Assembly (NCBI RefSeq): GCF_029589435.1
Contig: NZ_JARRAG010000002.1
Span: 1,860,001 to 1,924,000 of the forward strand
Reading direction: 5' to 3'
Length of the DNA: 64,000 nt
Origin: Paludisphaera mucosa
GTDB taxonomy: Bacteria > Planctomycetota > Planctomycetia > Isosphaerales > Isosphaeraceae
This document shows, one piece after another, positions 17,091-26,456 of this stretch. Each line of letters opens with the position of its first letter. Position 1 is the first letter of the stretch. Position numbers and translations under genes: made by a program. Below the pieces are notes generated by a model. The model saw only the letters and a program-made list of their open reading frames with translations. It was not told where the DNA came from and made no database searches.

Positions 17091-17128
17091 GTTTACCTCG
17101 GGATGGCATACAGCCCTGAATAGTTAGG
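17091..17128 (-). mobile_element. Solitary IS630 right-end fragment
   Basis: From TACAGCGGTTTACC to GAATAGTTA the sequence is identical to the complement of the right end of the intact IS630 copy (13969-14010). The similarity ends exactly where the ISAzo13 inverted repeat begins. The rest of that IS630 copy is not found on the other side of the ISAzo13 element, so this is a truncated end. Confidence 0.75.
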
Positions 17129-18392
17129 ATTTGCGCCAAGATAACTTGCCGGAATATTAGCGACGGCTCGGGTGGATCTCATAGTTCCATTCACCGTGGA
17201 ATGCGTGTAGTTTGATGGCGCATTCCGCCAACTCCTCGTCACTGATTTTCCGCCCCTTCTCGTACGTGCCTTCGTCCAGGCAGGCATGGACCTCCAGGCC
17301 CGTCGTCGTGGTCGTCGCGCCGATCGATTCGACCACGACCTCCAGCGTCTCCAGCGGCGTCCCCCGCCGGTTCCGCGTGATGTGGCAGAACAACCGGTGC
17401 TCGATCTTGTTCCACTTGCTCGTCCCCGGCGGATAGTGGCAGATCTCGACGATCAGCCCCGTCTCGTCCGCCCACCTCTGCAGCTCGACCTTCCACAGCC
17501 GGCAGCGCGAGCCGTTGCTGCCGCCGCTGTCCGCCGTCACCAGCGCCCGCTTCGCCCGGCCGTAGTGCGCCAGGCCCAGGTTCTCCTACCACCGGCGGAT
17601 CGCCGCCACCGCGAACTCTGCCGTGTCGTGGCTGACCCCCACCGACACGCCCGCCTCGTCGCGATGGATATCGTAGACGCCGTACGGCGCCGCCTTGCCC
17701 AGGGCCGGGTGCGGGAAGTCATGCGTCTTCACCAGGACCTCCTTCTTCTTGGTGTCGACCGACAACGCCGGCTCGCCGCGTCGCCGGCGGGCCCGGACCC
17801 GGTCGCTGATGTGCCGTAACTGGCCGTCCCGGTCCGGGTGCTGGCTCCCCTCGCGCGACTTGCGATTGCCCTGCAGGCTGTGCCCCATAGCCGCCAGCAT
17901 CCGCCGCACCGAGGTCGGGCCGACCGCGTGCCCCTGCTTGCGCAACTCGTCGGCCAGGCGGTAGGTGCTCTTGATCGTCCACCGAAACGGATTCGTCGGC
18001 GACCCGCGGGCCGTCGGCTCGATCAGCCGGTCCAGGGCGTCCTGCAGAGTAACTGGGTGGACGTGTGCGACTTGCGGCCGCCGCCGGCTCGCCGCAGGCT
18101 CGCCGCAGGCGATGGCCGGCGAGCGGCTCGGGGTCGTCGAGCTCCTTCAGGCCCGTCCGGACCGTGCGATCGGACAGGCCCGTGGCCTCGACCACGGCCG
18201 TGACCCCGCCACGGCCCAGGGCCCGGGCCTCGACGGCCGCCCAGCGCCGACGTCCACGCTCATCCAGGTCGTCGAGCAGCGCGGCATACTTGCTGCGAAG
18301 GGCTTCCACGATGTGAGGATCTTGCATCGCCGAGCTGTCGCAGATTCTCGCAGGCTATAACAAGGCCGAATTCGGCAAGTTGTTTTGGCGCA
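17129..18392 (-). mobile_element. ISAzo13-family element
   Basis: The ends TTGCGCCAAGATAACTTGCCG (17132-17152) and the complement of 18370-18392 (TTGCGCCAAAACAACTTGCCG) are inverted repeats with two or three mismatches. The element contains one leftward transposase, now broken. A clean target duplication could not be identified. It abuts the IS630 fragment on its left. Confidence 0.7.
17157..18327 (-). pseudogene. ISAzo13-family transposase, frameshift and nonsense codon
   Basis: The N-terminal domain reads MQDPHIVEALRSKYAALLDDLDERGRRRW and ATGLSDRTVRTGLKEL. A short tandem duplication (GCTCGCCGCAG twice, about 18085-18110) shifts the frame. The middle (LRKQGHAVGPTSVRRMLAAMGHSLQGNRK, ALSVDTKKKEVL, SHDTAEFAVAAIRRW) is followed by a TAG at about 17587 where the family has Trp. 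The last part (LVTADSGGSNG, HYPPGTSKWNKIEHRLFCHIT, IHPSRR) is intact to the stop. All expected rve-like catalytic blocks are recognisable, but the gene cannot give a full protein. Confidence 0.8.
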
Positions 18393-18442
18393 AACCTTTA
18401 GACCGATTTCCTTGAAGGTATGGCGCCCTGTTGACGGATTAG

Positions 18443-19886
18443 TGCTACTCCGTTACATCCTACGAACGGCCGGGCGGCCTGGTTCGTAGAACCGGCATGA
18501 ACCGGACCTAGACCCCCGAACTGACCCCCGACGTCCTCGACCGGCTCTCGGATTACGCCGCCGCATTCCGCGACGACTTCAACCGCCCGCGGCAGGCCGC
18601 CTGGTGCGGCGTATACCTCCGGGGCCTTATCCAGGACGGCGGCCGCAAGAGCGTCGAGCCGATGTCCTCGCGCGTCGCCCTGCCCGAGGGCCTCGACGTC
18701 GCCGACCCCGACCAGGCCCTCCAGCAGTTCCTCGGGCAGAGCACCTGGGACGAACGGGCCGTCCTCCAACGCTACCGGGCCGCGATGGCCCGCAAGTTCG
18801 CCGACCCGGCGGGGATCTTCGTCGTCGACGACGCCACCTTCCCCAAGCAGGGCGGCCACTCCGTCGGGGGGCAGCGGCCGTACTGCGGCGCCCTGGGCAA
18901 GACGGCCGACTGCCAGTGCGCCGTCAGCGTCCATTACCTCGCCCCGAAGGGCCACTATCCGCTGGACATGCGGCTCTACCTGCCCGACTCGTGGCTGGGC
19001 GACCCGGCCCGGCTCGCCAAGGCCCGCGTGCCCGAGGCCGAGCGACGATCGCTGACCAAGGGCGAGATCGCGCTGGAGTTGCTCGACCAGGCCCGGGCCG
19101 AAGGCTTGCCGGGCGGCGTCGTGGCCGCCGACTCGGGCTACGGCGCCTCGGGGTCGTTCCGCGACGGCCTGGCCGATCGGGGCCTGCATTACGTCGTCGG
19201 CGTCTCCGAGGAGATGGTCGTCTTCGCCGAGGAGCCGCGATGGGTCGAGCCCGGCCCCGGGGCGACGGGCCGCCCGCGGTCGCGGCCCCGCCTGGCCGAC
19301 GACTCGCCTCGTCCGACGAGCCTGAAGGGGTTGGCGGCGAGGACGCCGCGTCGCAAGGTGACCTGGCGGGAGGGCACGAAGGGCCCGATGGCCGGCCGTC
19401 TCGCCTGCCTGCGGGTGTGGCCGGCCTCCGGCTGGGCGACCGGCGAATGCGCCGGCGCCGGGCCGATCTGGCTCCTGATCGAAGAGCAGGCCGACGGAGC
19501 GCTGAAGTACGCGTTCAGCAACCTCCCATCGGACACGAGCCGGCTGCAGGCCGTGCGGCTCTGGCGGAGCCGCTGGCCGGTGGAGTTGGGCTGCCAGCAG
19601 ATGAAGGAGGAACTCGGGCTGGACCACCACGAAGGCCGGTCGCGGCGCGGCTTCCACCACCACGCCCGCCTGGAGTTGCTGGCCTTCGGCTTCCTGACCC
19701 TGGAACGCCGTCGAGCCCGCCGGGGGCGATCCCGGCCGGGCAAAAAGGGGGGCGCGGAGCGGCCGTGATCACGCTGCCGGCGATCCGCCGCGCCCTCCAA
19801 CGGCTGCTGGCCCCCATCAGCCGGGACGACTGCGCATACTGCCGGCCCTGACAGGCCCGCCACAAAACCAAGCTAACGGAGTAGCA
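18443..19886 (+). mobile_element. IS701-like element, full-length reference copy
   Basis: Inverted ends TGCTACTCCGTTA (18443-18455) and TAACGGAGTAGCA (19874-19886) match over 13 bases. The flanks are TTAG (18439-18442) and TTGG (19887-19890), a four-base duplication with one change. The 1,444-base element is the parent type of the deleted copy at 11436-12178, to which its last 500 bases are nearly identical. Confidence 0.8.
18496..19768 (+). pseudogene. IS701-like transposase, early stop codon
   Basis: The family start ATG at 18496 gives MNRT and then a TAG (the deleted copy has TAC, Tyr, here). The rest is open: TPELTPDVLDRLSDYAAAFRD, then FVVDDATFPKQGGHSVGGQRPYCGALGK with the first Asp, VVAADSGYGASGSF with the second, and VELGCQQMKEELGLDHHEGR with the Glu. 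An internal ATG at 18662 could give a 368-residue protein. In both copies the frame closes at GGAERP while the next frame reads VITLPAIRRALQRLLAP to 19851, the usual IS701 end, so a shared ancestral frameshift is likely. Confidence 0.75.
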
Positions 19887-19893
19887 TTGGGTA

Positions 19894-20850
19894 GTCTCGC
19901 GGTATCGCCGTCCCCGAGGGCCATGCCGTGAGAGCCTACTCCGCCTACCTGCGCGAGCGCGTGCTCGCCGATTGCGACGCCGGCACGCCGACCGCCGAGG
20001 TCGCGTCCAAGTACCGCGTCAGCCCCAGCTGGGGCCGCCGCCTGAAGCAGCGTCGCCGCGAGACCGGCGAGACCGCCCCCCCGGGCGCAGAGATACGGCC
20101 CGACGCCCAGGTGGGCCGAGCACCTCGATGCCATCCGCGCCTCGGCCCGCGAGGCCCCAGGCGCCACGCTGGAGGAGCACCGCCGCCGCTTCGGCCTGGA
20201 CCTGGGGATCTCCACGCTCTGGCGGGCGTTCCACGCCCTGGGCCTGACCTACAAAAAAGTCCTGAAGGCCGCCGAGCAGGACCGCCCCGACGTGCCCGAG
20301 GCCAGACGACGCTGGCGCGAGGCCATGCCCGGGCTGGACTCGGCCCGCCTGGTGTTCGTCGACGAGACCTGGGCGAGCACGGACATGACCCGCACGCGCG
20401 GCCGGGCCCCCAGCGGCGTCCGACTGGTCATGGCCTTGCCGCACGGTCACTGGAAGACGACCACGTTCGTCGCCGGCCTGCGGACCGACGGCGTGATCGC
20501 CCCGGTCGTGGTGGACGGGGCGATCAACGGCGAACTCTTCGCCGCCTACGTCCGCCAGCAGCTGGTCCCGGCCCATCGACGCGGCGACGTCGTGGTCATG
20601 GATAACCTGGCGTGCCACAAGCGGGCCGGGGTCAGGGAGGCGATCGAGGGGGCCGGATGCCGCCTCATGTACCTGCCGCCGTACAGCCCCGTCTTGAACC
20701 CGATCGAGCTGGCCTTCTCGAAGCTCAAGGCCCTACTCCGCAAGGCCGGCGAGAGGACGGTCGACGGTCTCTGGAGGCTGCTCGGCCGCCTCGTCGACGA
20801 GTTCCCCCCGACGAATTCCGCAGGTTCCTCTCGCATTCCGGATACCGGGC
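19894..20850 (+). mobile_element. Second IS630-family element, decayed
   Basis: TA dinucleotides at 19892-19893 and 20851-20852 bound a unit whose ends, GTCTCGCGGTATC and GATACCGGGC, are imperfect inverted repeats. The unit holds one rightward transposase of a different IS630 subgroup from 13009-14001. Its right end touches the stop of the leftward IS4-like transposase. Confidence 0.5.
19928..20848 (+). pseudogene. IS630-family transposase, two frameshifts
   Basis: The N-terminal HTH (MRAYSAYLRERVLADCDAGTPTAEVASKYRVSPSW) is followed by a shift near 20090. The reading resumes as WAEHLDAIRASAREAPGATLEEHRRRFGLDLG and runs through the catalytic domain: LVFVDETWASTDM, GDVVVMDNLACHK and YSPVLNPIELAFSKLK, all three acidic residues present. 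A second shift in a run of six C near 20810 moves the conserved end (FRRFLSHSGY) into another frame. Apart from two single-base lesions it is complete. Confidence 0.75.
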
Positions 20851-22240
20851 TACACCTTCCTGAAAACGGGTCTAATATCATGTTTGTCTTTTGAACGGTA
20901 CTTTCCGGGAGACTGTATATGTCTTGCCGCCAGGCTGAGCAGCCTGTCGGCGGCCTGAATCTCCTCCTCGGTGACCCCGGGTCGTATAACCGCGCGGATT
21001 TCCTGGTCCATCAGCGCACGACGCCACGCCCTCCGCTTGTCCGCGTGGCTCGGCCGGCGTGTTGGGGCGTCCCACGGGGAGCCCGAGCGGTCCAGCAACT
21101 CCTCATCCGCCCGGCCCCAGGCCCACGCCTCGGTCAACGTGAACGTCCACAGGCAGATGTGGAACGCCCCGATGCCCGCCCAGATGAACCTTACCTGCTG
21201 CTGGCCGGCGCCGACGACCTGCTTGCACTCGCGAAAGGTGATTTCCAGCGAGAACCGATCGGCTACGGCCGTCAGGATGTCCGCGACCGAGGCCGACGGG
21301 TCGGTGCAGAAGTACGCCCGCCACCCCGCCGACTCGTCCACCAGCACCACCCCGATCACGCCGCCGGCCGGCCGCCAGGTCGCCAGGAACTTCTTGTACT
21401 ACTTGACCACCTTCTCCCCGTACAACTCGAAAGTGTCGGAGGACCAGCCGCGCCGTTGGCCCGCCCGCTTGGCCAGGTCGATCACGCCCGCGCAGTAGGT
21501 CGGGGCCGGGCCACGCCGCCTCGGCGGCTTCGGCCCGGGCCGCGTCCGCAGGGCCGCGTCCTTGCGGAGCCGGCTGACGACCGTCATCCCCAGCGCCTTG
21601 GCCGGCTTGAGGAATTCCTTCTTGGTGTAGGCGTCGCCGGCCGCTACCCAGATCGGCAGCTTCAGCAGGCTCAGCCAGGGCTTGGCCCACCGAAGCAGTT
21701 CGACGGCCAGTTCCAGCTTCGTGCGGAACTCAGGCCGGTGCTTCGCGCCGATGCCCGGCAGGTCCTTCTTGCGGAGGTAGAGGCGGGACAGCAACGGCAG
21801 GGCGGCCATGCCCCACCCTTTATGTGCGACCAGCAGCCCGAGGACGACGAAGACGCGGCCGTAGACGTAGGGCGTGCCGGCCGGGCCGGGCTCGGGTTGT
21901 GATGCACGCCGGCCCCCTGCACGTGCGGACCGTAACGCCTCGTCGGCGTGTCGTCCAGGGCGAGGGTCAGCCGCGTGGCACCCTTCAGGAGCGGCTGAAT
22001 CACCTCGGTCAGCAGGCGCCTGGCGATCCGGTCGGCCCGCTTGCCTGCGGCGGCGACGGTGATGTAACAGGACTGATGCTTGCCGCTGAGCCTGGCGGCT
22101 CTGATCCAGGTGGTGACGGTCCGCCGCCCCCGGGCGAGGAGGGCCCCGAAGAACAGGAGGGCGAGCCTCGGTCGAGCGCCGCGGCGAGCCAGGAGAACCA
22201 CTGGTATGGGACGGGCAGCGGGTGAGATGATGTCATCGGG
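20850..22240 (-). pseudogene. IS4-like DDE transposase, frameshift and nonsense codon
   Basis: Read leftwards, the protein begins near DDIISPAARPIPVVLL and continues LALLFFGALLARGRRTVTTWIRAA, CYITVAAAGKRADRIARRLL and LTLALDDTPTRRYGPHVQGAGVHHN (first catalytic Asp). A frameshift near 21860 moves into MAALPLLSRLYLRKKDLPGIG, LPIWVAAGDAYTKKEFL and GVIDLAKRAGQRRGW. A TAG at about 21400 interrupts VVK/YKKFLATW. The end carries FSLEITFRECKQVVGAGQQQVR with the final Glu. It is the better preserved relative of the relic at 7715-8308. I did not find its terminal repeats. Confidence 0.75.
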
Positions 22241-22305
22241 GGCCGGCTCCGCTCGGGGTGTCAGGCAGCGTGGTAACCGCCATCGTCCCGCTCGGGCCGG
22301 CCCCC
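22238..22305. repeat. Inverted repeat upstream of the 162-residue gene
   Basis: GGGGGCCGGC (22238-22247) and GCCGGCCCCC (22296-22305) are exact complements separated by 48 bases. They lie between the transposase relic and the gene starting at 22344. They could be the end of the insertion sequence or a structured leader. Sequence alone does not decide. Confidence 0.4.
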
Positions 22306-22343
22306 GTCCACCCGGCGACTCATAAGCGATTGGAGGTGCATCG

Positions 22344-22832
22344 ATGGCGGAAGGACAGCGGCTGGACGTCGAGGCCCCCGCCCACGGATGGGCCACGGTC
22401 CGTTTGACCGCGCCCGGCGTCGCGCTGGAGTTCACCGCTTCATACACCCCCGGCGACTCCATCGGCGACCTCGCGCGTTCCGCCGTTCAATCGCTCGCGG
22501 GCGTCCCCGAAGAGGTCGTCACCTGGAACACCGAGCCGGTCGAGTGCGAGTTCCGGTTCATGGCGGTCGCCGGCCGAACGCGCCTGGAGGTCTACGAGTT
22601 CCCCGACGCCCGGCACCTCCGGCGTGACGTCGATGCCCGGACCGCGTTGGTCGAGGGGGATACGCCGGCCATGGCCCGCGCCGTCTGGCGGGGGCTGAGA
22701 CGATTACAGGGGTCGGTGCCGGCCTGCGAATTCGCAGCGGCGTGGGGCCACCCGTTCCCGGTCGCCGCCGTGGAGCGGCTCGGGGAGGGTCTGCGGGGTG
22801 GAGTGGGGCACGAGCCGGCGGGTCCAGCCTGA
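22344..22832 (+). CDS. Hypothetical soluble protein between transposase relics
   Basis: An ATG with GGAGG eight bases upstream starts a 162-residue protein with good high-GC codon usage. A beta-rich region carries WATVRLTAPGVALEFTASYTPGDSIGDL, then VTWNTEPVECEFRF and RTRLEVYEFPDARHLRR. The C-terminal half is helical (TPAMARAVWRGLRRLQGSV, FPVAAVERL). It has no membrane segment and I do not recognise the family. Isolated small genes of this type in planctomycetes are often near restriction or toxin loci, but no partner is visible here. Confidence 0.55.
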   Translation: MAEGQRLDVEAPAHGWATVRLTAPGVALEFTASYTPGDSIGDLARSAVQSLAGVPEEVVTWNTEPVECEFRFMAVAGRTRLEVYEFPDARHLRRDVDARTALVEGDTPAMARAVWRGLRRLQGSVPACEFAAAWGHPFPVAAVERLGEGLRGGVGHEPAGPA

Positions 22833-22934
22833 CGAGCTGGTTCAGCCGGCCCGGCCACGGTCCGTGGTCGGGCCGCCCCGGACAGCCACAGGGCCGTTGC
22901 GGCGGCGGCTGGGCGGAATGTTCGCCCGTGGAAT

Positions 22935-22991
22935 GCATGAAGTCGCGGAAAGTGCAGTCTGATGAAGGACATCACGGAAAGTGCAGTTTGA
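22935..22991. repeat. Imperfect tandem repeat, about 29-base unit
   Basis: Two successive units share ATGAAG...CGGAAAGTGCAGT(C/T)TG. The core CGGAAAGTGCAGTNTGA occurs at 22946-22962 and 22975-22991. There are only two units. It may be the mark of an excised or truncated insertion sequence. No gene covers it. Confidence 0.5.
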
Positions 22992-23004
22992 AATAGAGGC
23001 CGAA

Positions 23005-23349
23005 TTATATGTCCAGGCAGTCCAGACAATCCGGAAGTCGGACCAATCCGTCACTTCCCAGGCCCCGCCTGCACGTGGCTAGCCCCGCGCACCCGCAATC
23101 AGTCCGCACGTCGCGGTTCGGGCAGGATCTCACGGCGCGTAGGAGGCGAAGGGATGCCTCGAGCGGCCGGCGCGATGGGAGTTCGTCGTCTGCATTTACC
23201 GCAAGTGCGGAGACGTACGCGAAGTCGTGGTCCGGGTGCTCGGGGTCGACGAGCTGGCAGAGCCGTGGGACGTCGAATCCGGCGCAACGCACGCCAGGCG
23301 CGAGCGGACAACTCCGACATCTCGCTTCATCTGTAAATGACGGATTCAT
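23005..23349 (-). CDS. Small cysteine-rich hypothetical protein
   Basis: The 114-residue product opens MNPSFTDEARCRSCPLAPGVRCAGFDVPRLCQLVDPEHPDHD. Cysteines at about 11, 14 and 22 and a later group (CGCAGLATC, then CLDCLD) suggest a metal-binding site. The 'CxxCP...VPRLCQLVDPxHPDHD' pattern recurs in planctomycete genomes in my memory, without a known role. I see no good ribosome binding site, so the start is uncertain. It lies between mobile elements and could be a leftover. Confidence 0.45.
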   Translation of the reverse strand: MNPSFTDEARCRSCPLAPGVRCAGFDVPRLCQLVDPEHPDHDFAYVSALAVNADDELPSRRPLEASLRLLRAVRSCPNRDVRTDCGCAGLATCRRGLGSDGLVRLPDCLDCLDI

Positions 23350-23386
23350 TGTTGGTTACTGCATTCTCCGAGATTGCATGAGCCTT

Positions 23387-24842
23387 AGCTCGACTTGTGC
23401 AGCTTTGAGCCCGCCTCGGGCGGTACGATGGGAGGTTGGACAGAATTCTCAACCGCGCCGGCTGAGGACGGACACATGGCCATCCTGCCCGTGACGCTCC
23501 GCGGGGTCTGGGAGAACTTCGCGCCGGCCTTCACACGGCCCACCTTCCGACGCTTTCTGACCCTGCTCTGGGCGGCGATCCTCACGGTCGGCCGATGCAC
23601 GGTCGCCAACCTGCTCCGGACGGCCGGCTCGCTGGCCGACGGGCCTCCTCCAGCTATCGACGCGTCTTCTCGCAAGCCCGGTGGTCGCCGCTCCGCCTGG
23701 CCTGCATCCTCGCCCGATGCGTCGTCGCCCGGCTGCCGGCCGACGCCGAGGTGGTCTTGGTCGCCGACGACACGGTCTTCTCGCCTCCGGGCAGGGCGTC
23801 TTCGGCAAAGCCCGGCATCGCGGCCCGGTCCGCTCGTCGCACGTCTTCACCGCCTGGCGGTACGGTCATAAATGGGTCGTGGTCGCTGTCCTCGTCCGCT
23901 TCCCTTTCGCCGTGCGGCCCTGGGCCCTGCCGGCGCTCGTCGCCCTGTATCGCGACCCGGCCGACGACCGTCGCGAGGGGCGTCGCCACCGCACGCCGGC
24001 CCAGCAGGCGATCCGGCTCTTGCGCCTGATGCTCCGATGGTTCCCCGGCCGCCGGTTCGTCTTCGTGGGCGATTCGGCCTACGGGACGCGCGAACTAGCC
24101 CGGTTCGCGGATCGCGACCGCGAGCGTCTGACTTTGGTGAGCAAGATCCATCCCGAGGCCAACCTCTTCGAGCCGCCGCCGCCCTACGAGGGCTTGGGAC
24201 GCCCGCGAGTCAAGGGGGCGAGGCTGCCGAAGCCGCGCCAGGCCGTCGAGGCGACGCCGCGACGCCGAGGGATGACGGTCGCCTGGTACGGCGGCGGGAC
24301 GCGCCGGGTCGAGACGGCCACGGGGACCGGCCGATGGTATAAGGGGGGCGACCGGCTGGTCCCGATCCGCTGGGCCTTCGTCCACGACCGCGGCGGCACC
24401 CATCGCGACGAGTACTTCTACACGACTGACGCGACGTTCGACGTGCGGGGGATCGTCGAGACCTACACCGGCCGCTGGAACATCGAGACCACATGCTAGG
24501 AGACGCGTTCCGAACTCCACGTCCAGACGACGCGAGGGTGGACCAGTTCGACGGTCCTGCGGGTCGCCCCATGCCTGTTCGGGCTGTATTCGGTGGTGGC
24601 GATGCTTTATGCAAGGCCGCCGCCGAAACACCGGATCGGGGGCGTCTCCTGGCCGGGAAAGACGGTCGTCACGTTATCGGACGCCCTGTCGGCCGTCCAC
24701 CTCTGGATCTGGGCCGAAGGGGCTTTCGCACACGCCCCCGAAGGCCGGTCCCTCCAGAAACTCCCGTCTCCGATCCGAGAAATCCTCCACGCCGTCCTGG
24801 CACCGGCCGCATAGAGGGCGGCAAAACTGCACAAGTCGAGCT
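23387..24842 (+). mobile_element. IS701/IS4-like element with 21-base inverted ends
   Basis: AGCTCGACTTGTGCAG(C/T)TTTG stands at 23387-23407 and, inverted, at 24822-24842, with one mismatch. The single transposase inside is broken in three places. The flanking bases do not form a clear duplication, which fits an old insertion. Confidence 0.75.
23476..24814 (+). pseudogene. DDE transposase (IS701-like), multiple lesions
   Basis: It starts MAILPVTLRGVWENFAPAFTRPTFRRFLTLLWAAILTVGRCTVANLLR. A shift near 23645 leads to SSYRRVFSQARWSPLRLACILARCVV and VVLVADDTV (first Asp). Another near 23780 leads to RRHGLLASGQGVFGKARHRG, HKWVVVAVLVRFPF, then FVFVGDSAYGTRELARF (second Asp) and TYTGRWNIETTC. A TAG at about 24497 stands just after WNIE(T)T, and the remaining C terminus (LFGLYSVVAMLYA, GKTVVTLSDALSAVHLW) is still readable. 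The family is widespread in planctomycetes. Confidence 0.75.
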
Positions 24843-24864
24843 CAGACCTTGTCCGAAAAGCCCG

Positions 24865-26341
24865 GTAACCGTTCACGGGCCGGTGCTTGACCGGCGACGG
24901 TCGGCCTGAGCAACTTCGAGTCATGACGCGGCCCGTCTGCATACCCGCCGAGTAGTGGGACGCCCTCCCGGCCGACTTGCGGCCGGGACTGCCCGCGATC
25001 GTCGCCCCGTTCGGGACCCGGATCGCGGAGCAGGACGCCCGCATCGCCGAGCTGGAGGCCCGGCCGGATCCAAGCTCGTCGAACGCGTCGCGGCCCCCGT
25101 CGAGCGACTCGCCGGACCTCAAGCCGGCACCGCCGCGCAGACCCTAGGGACGCCTGCGCGGCGGCCAGTCCGGGCAGGGGCGGAGCGATCGCATCTGGCT
25201 GCAGTCCGACGAGGTCGTCGACGCCAGGCCCGAGAACTACCGACGCTGCGCGGAGACCCTCGCGAGCGACGATCCCGGGCCGCTCGTCCGCCAAGTAATC
25301 GAGGTCACCGTGGCCCGGCCGCGCGTCGTCCAGCATCGCTCGCATCGGCTGACCTGCCCGGGGAGCGGAGCGTCGAGCTACGGCACCGCCCCAGTCGGGA
25401 CGGAGGTGAGCTATGGGCCGCAGGCCCAGTCGGCCACCGCCGTCCTGGCCGGCGAGGGGCGGATAAGCAAGCGTCACCTCGCCCGCGTCATGAGAAGCCT
25501 CTTCGGCCTGCCGATTGGCCCGCCGGCGGCCTGCGACCTGGAGCGACGCACGGCCGACGCCCCGGCTCCACTCCACGCCGAAGCCCTCGAGCACGTCCAC
25601 GCGCTCCCCGCGAACGTCGACGACACGGGCTGACGCGAGGGCCGTCGCCGGACCTGGCCCTGGACCGCCGCGGCCGAGGTGTTGGGCGTCTTCCGGATCG
25701 CGGCGGGCCGCGGCCGCGAAACCTTCGCCGAGCTGATGCACCGATCGCCGCCGGCGGTCGTGACGTCGGACGGATACTCGGCCGATTAGCACCTCCCGCC
25801 TTCGAGACGCCAGGCCTGCTGGGCGCACCTCCGCCGCGACTTCCAGGCGATGATCGACCGCGGCGACGCCGGTGAGGCGATCGGCTCGGATCTGCCGATG
25901 CATTCCGACTTGATGTTAGCGGCCTGATCGAAGGTCCACGTCGGGGAGGCCTCGCGGCGGACCTTCGCGACGAGAACGCTGCCATAGCTGCGCCGCGAGG
26001 TGCGGGTACTCCTAAAACGCGGCGTGAAGTGCGGCTCGAGGAAGACCGCGGCGACCTGCCGCGAGGTCCTCAAGGTCGAGCAGTCCTTGTAGACTTGCGC
26101 GCGATTCGAGGGAGTCGAGCCTACCGACAACGCCGCCGGGCGTGCCCTGCGTCACGCGGTCTGCTGGCGCAAGCCGAGCTTCGGGACCGACTCGCCGACC
26201 GGCTCACGGTTCGTCGAACGCATCCTGACGGCGATCGACTCCCGCCACCGACGCCGCGATCTGCTCGACCACTGTCGTCGAAGCCCACCACTCAGTCGGC
26301 TCAGCGCCATCGCTCATCCCCGTCGGGGCGTGAACGTTTAC
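24865..26341 (+). mobile_element. IS66-family element, decayed
   Basis: The ends GTAACCGTTCACGG (24865) and the complement of 26327-26341, GTAAACGTTCACGC, agree in the GTAA start typical of IS66. The single-transposase form has no visible accessory tnpA/tnpB genes. No eight-base duplication was seen (AAAAGCCC against ACCGCCTT), so one flank is probably rearranged. Confidence 0.6.
24923..26330 (+). pseudogene. IS66-family transposase, several stops and shifts
   Basis: Segments in order: RIAEQDARIAELEA (coil), SNASRPPSSDSPDLKPAPPRRP in a shifted frame, VIEVTVARPRVVQHRSHRLTCPG, KRHLARVMRSLFGLPIGPPA, HVHALPANVDDTG (first catalytic Asp) followed by a stop, VVTSDGYSAD with a stop, QACWAHLRRDFQAMIDRGD, and NAAGRALRHAVCWRKPSFGTDSPTGSRFVERILT (the C-terminal 'R' helix). 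All blocks of the family are present but at least five lesions separate them. The short piece at 936-1400 is a relative. Confidence 0.7.
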
Positions 26342-26456
26342 ACCGCCTTCGTCACGACCGGACCGGCCCCCGTACGCTCTTCGCCCAACGGCGCGGTCAT
26401 ACAAGAAATGACGGAAGGTGAGGCTGGTTACGAACTGTACTTTTATGTGCTGTCGC

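Noticed and set aside
18604-19851. A 415-codon frame in the second IS701-like element.
   Set aside because: Shadow frame of the transposase. Only its last 30 codons match the family end, which is better explained as a frameshift.
22935-22991. A CRISPR array.
   Set aside because: Only two imperfect adjacent units, no spacers of regular length and no cas genes.
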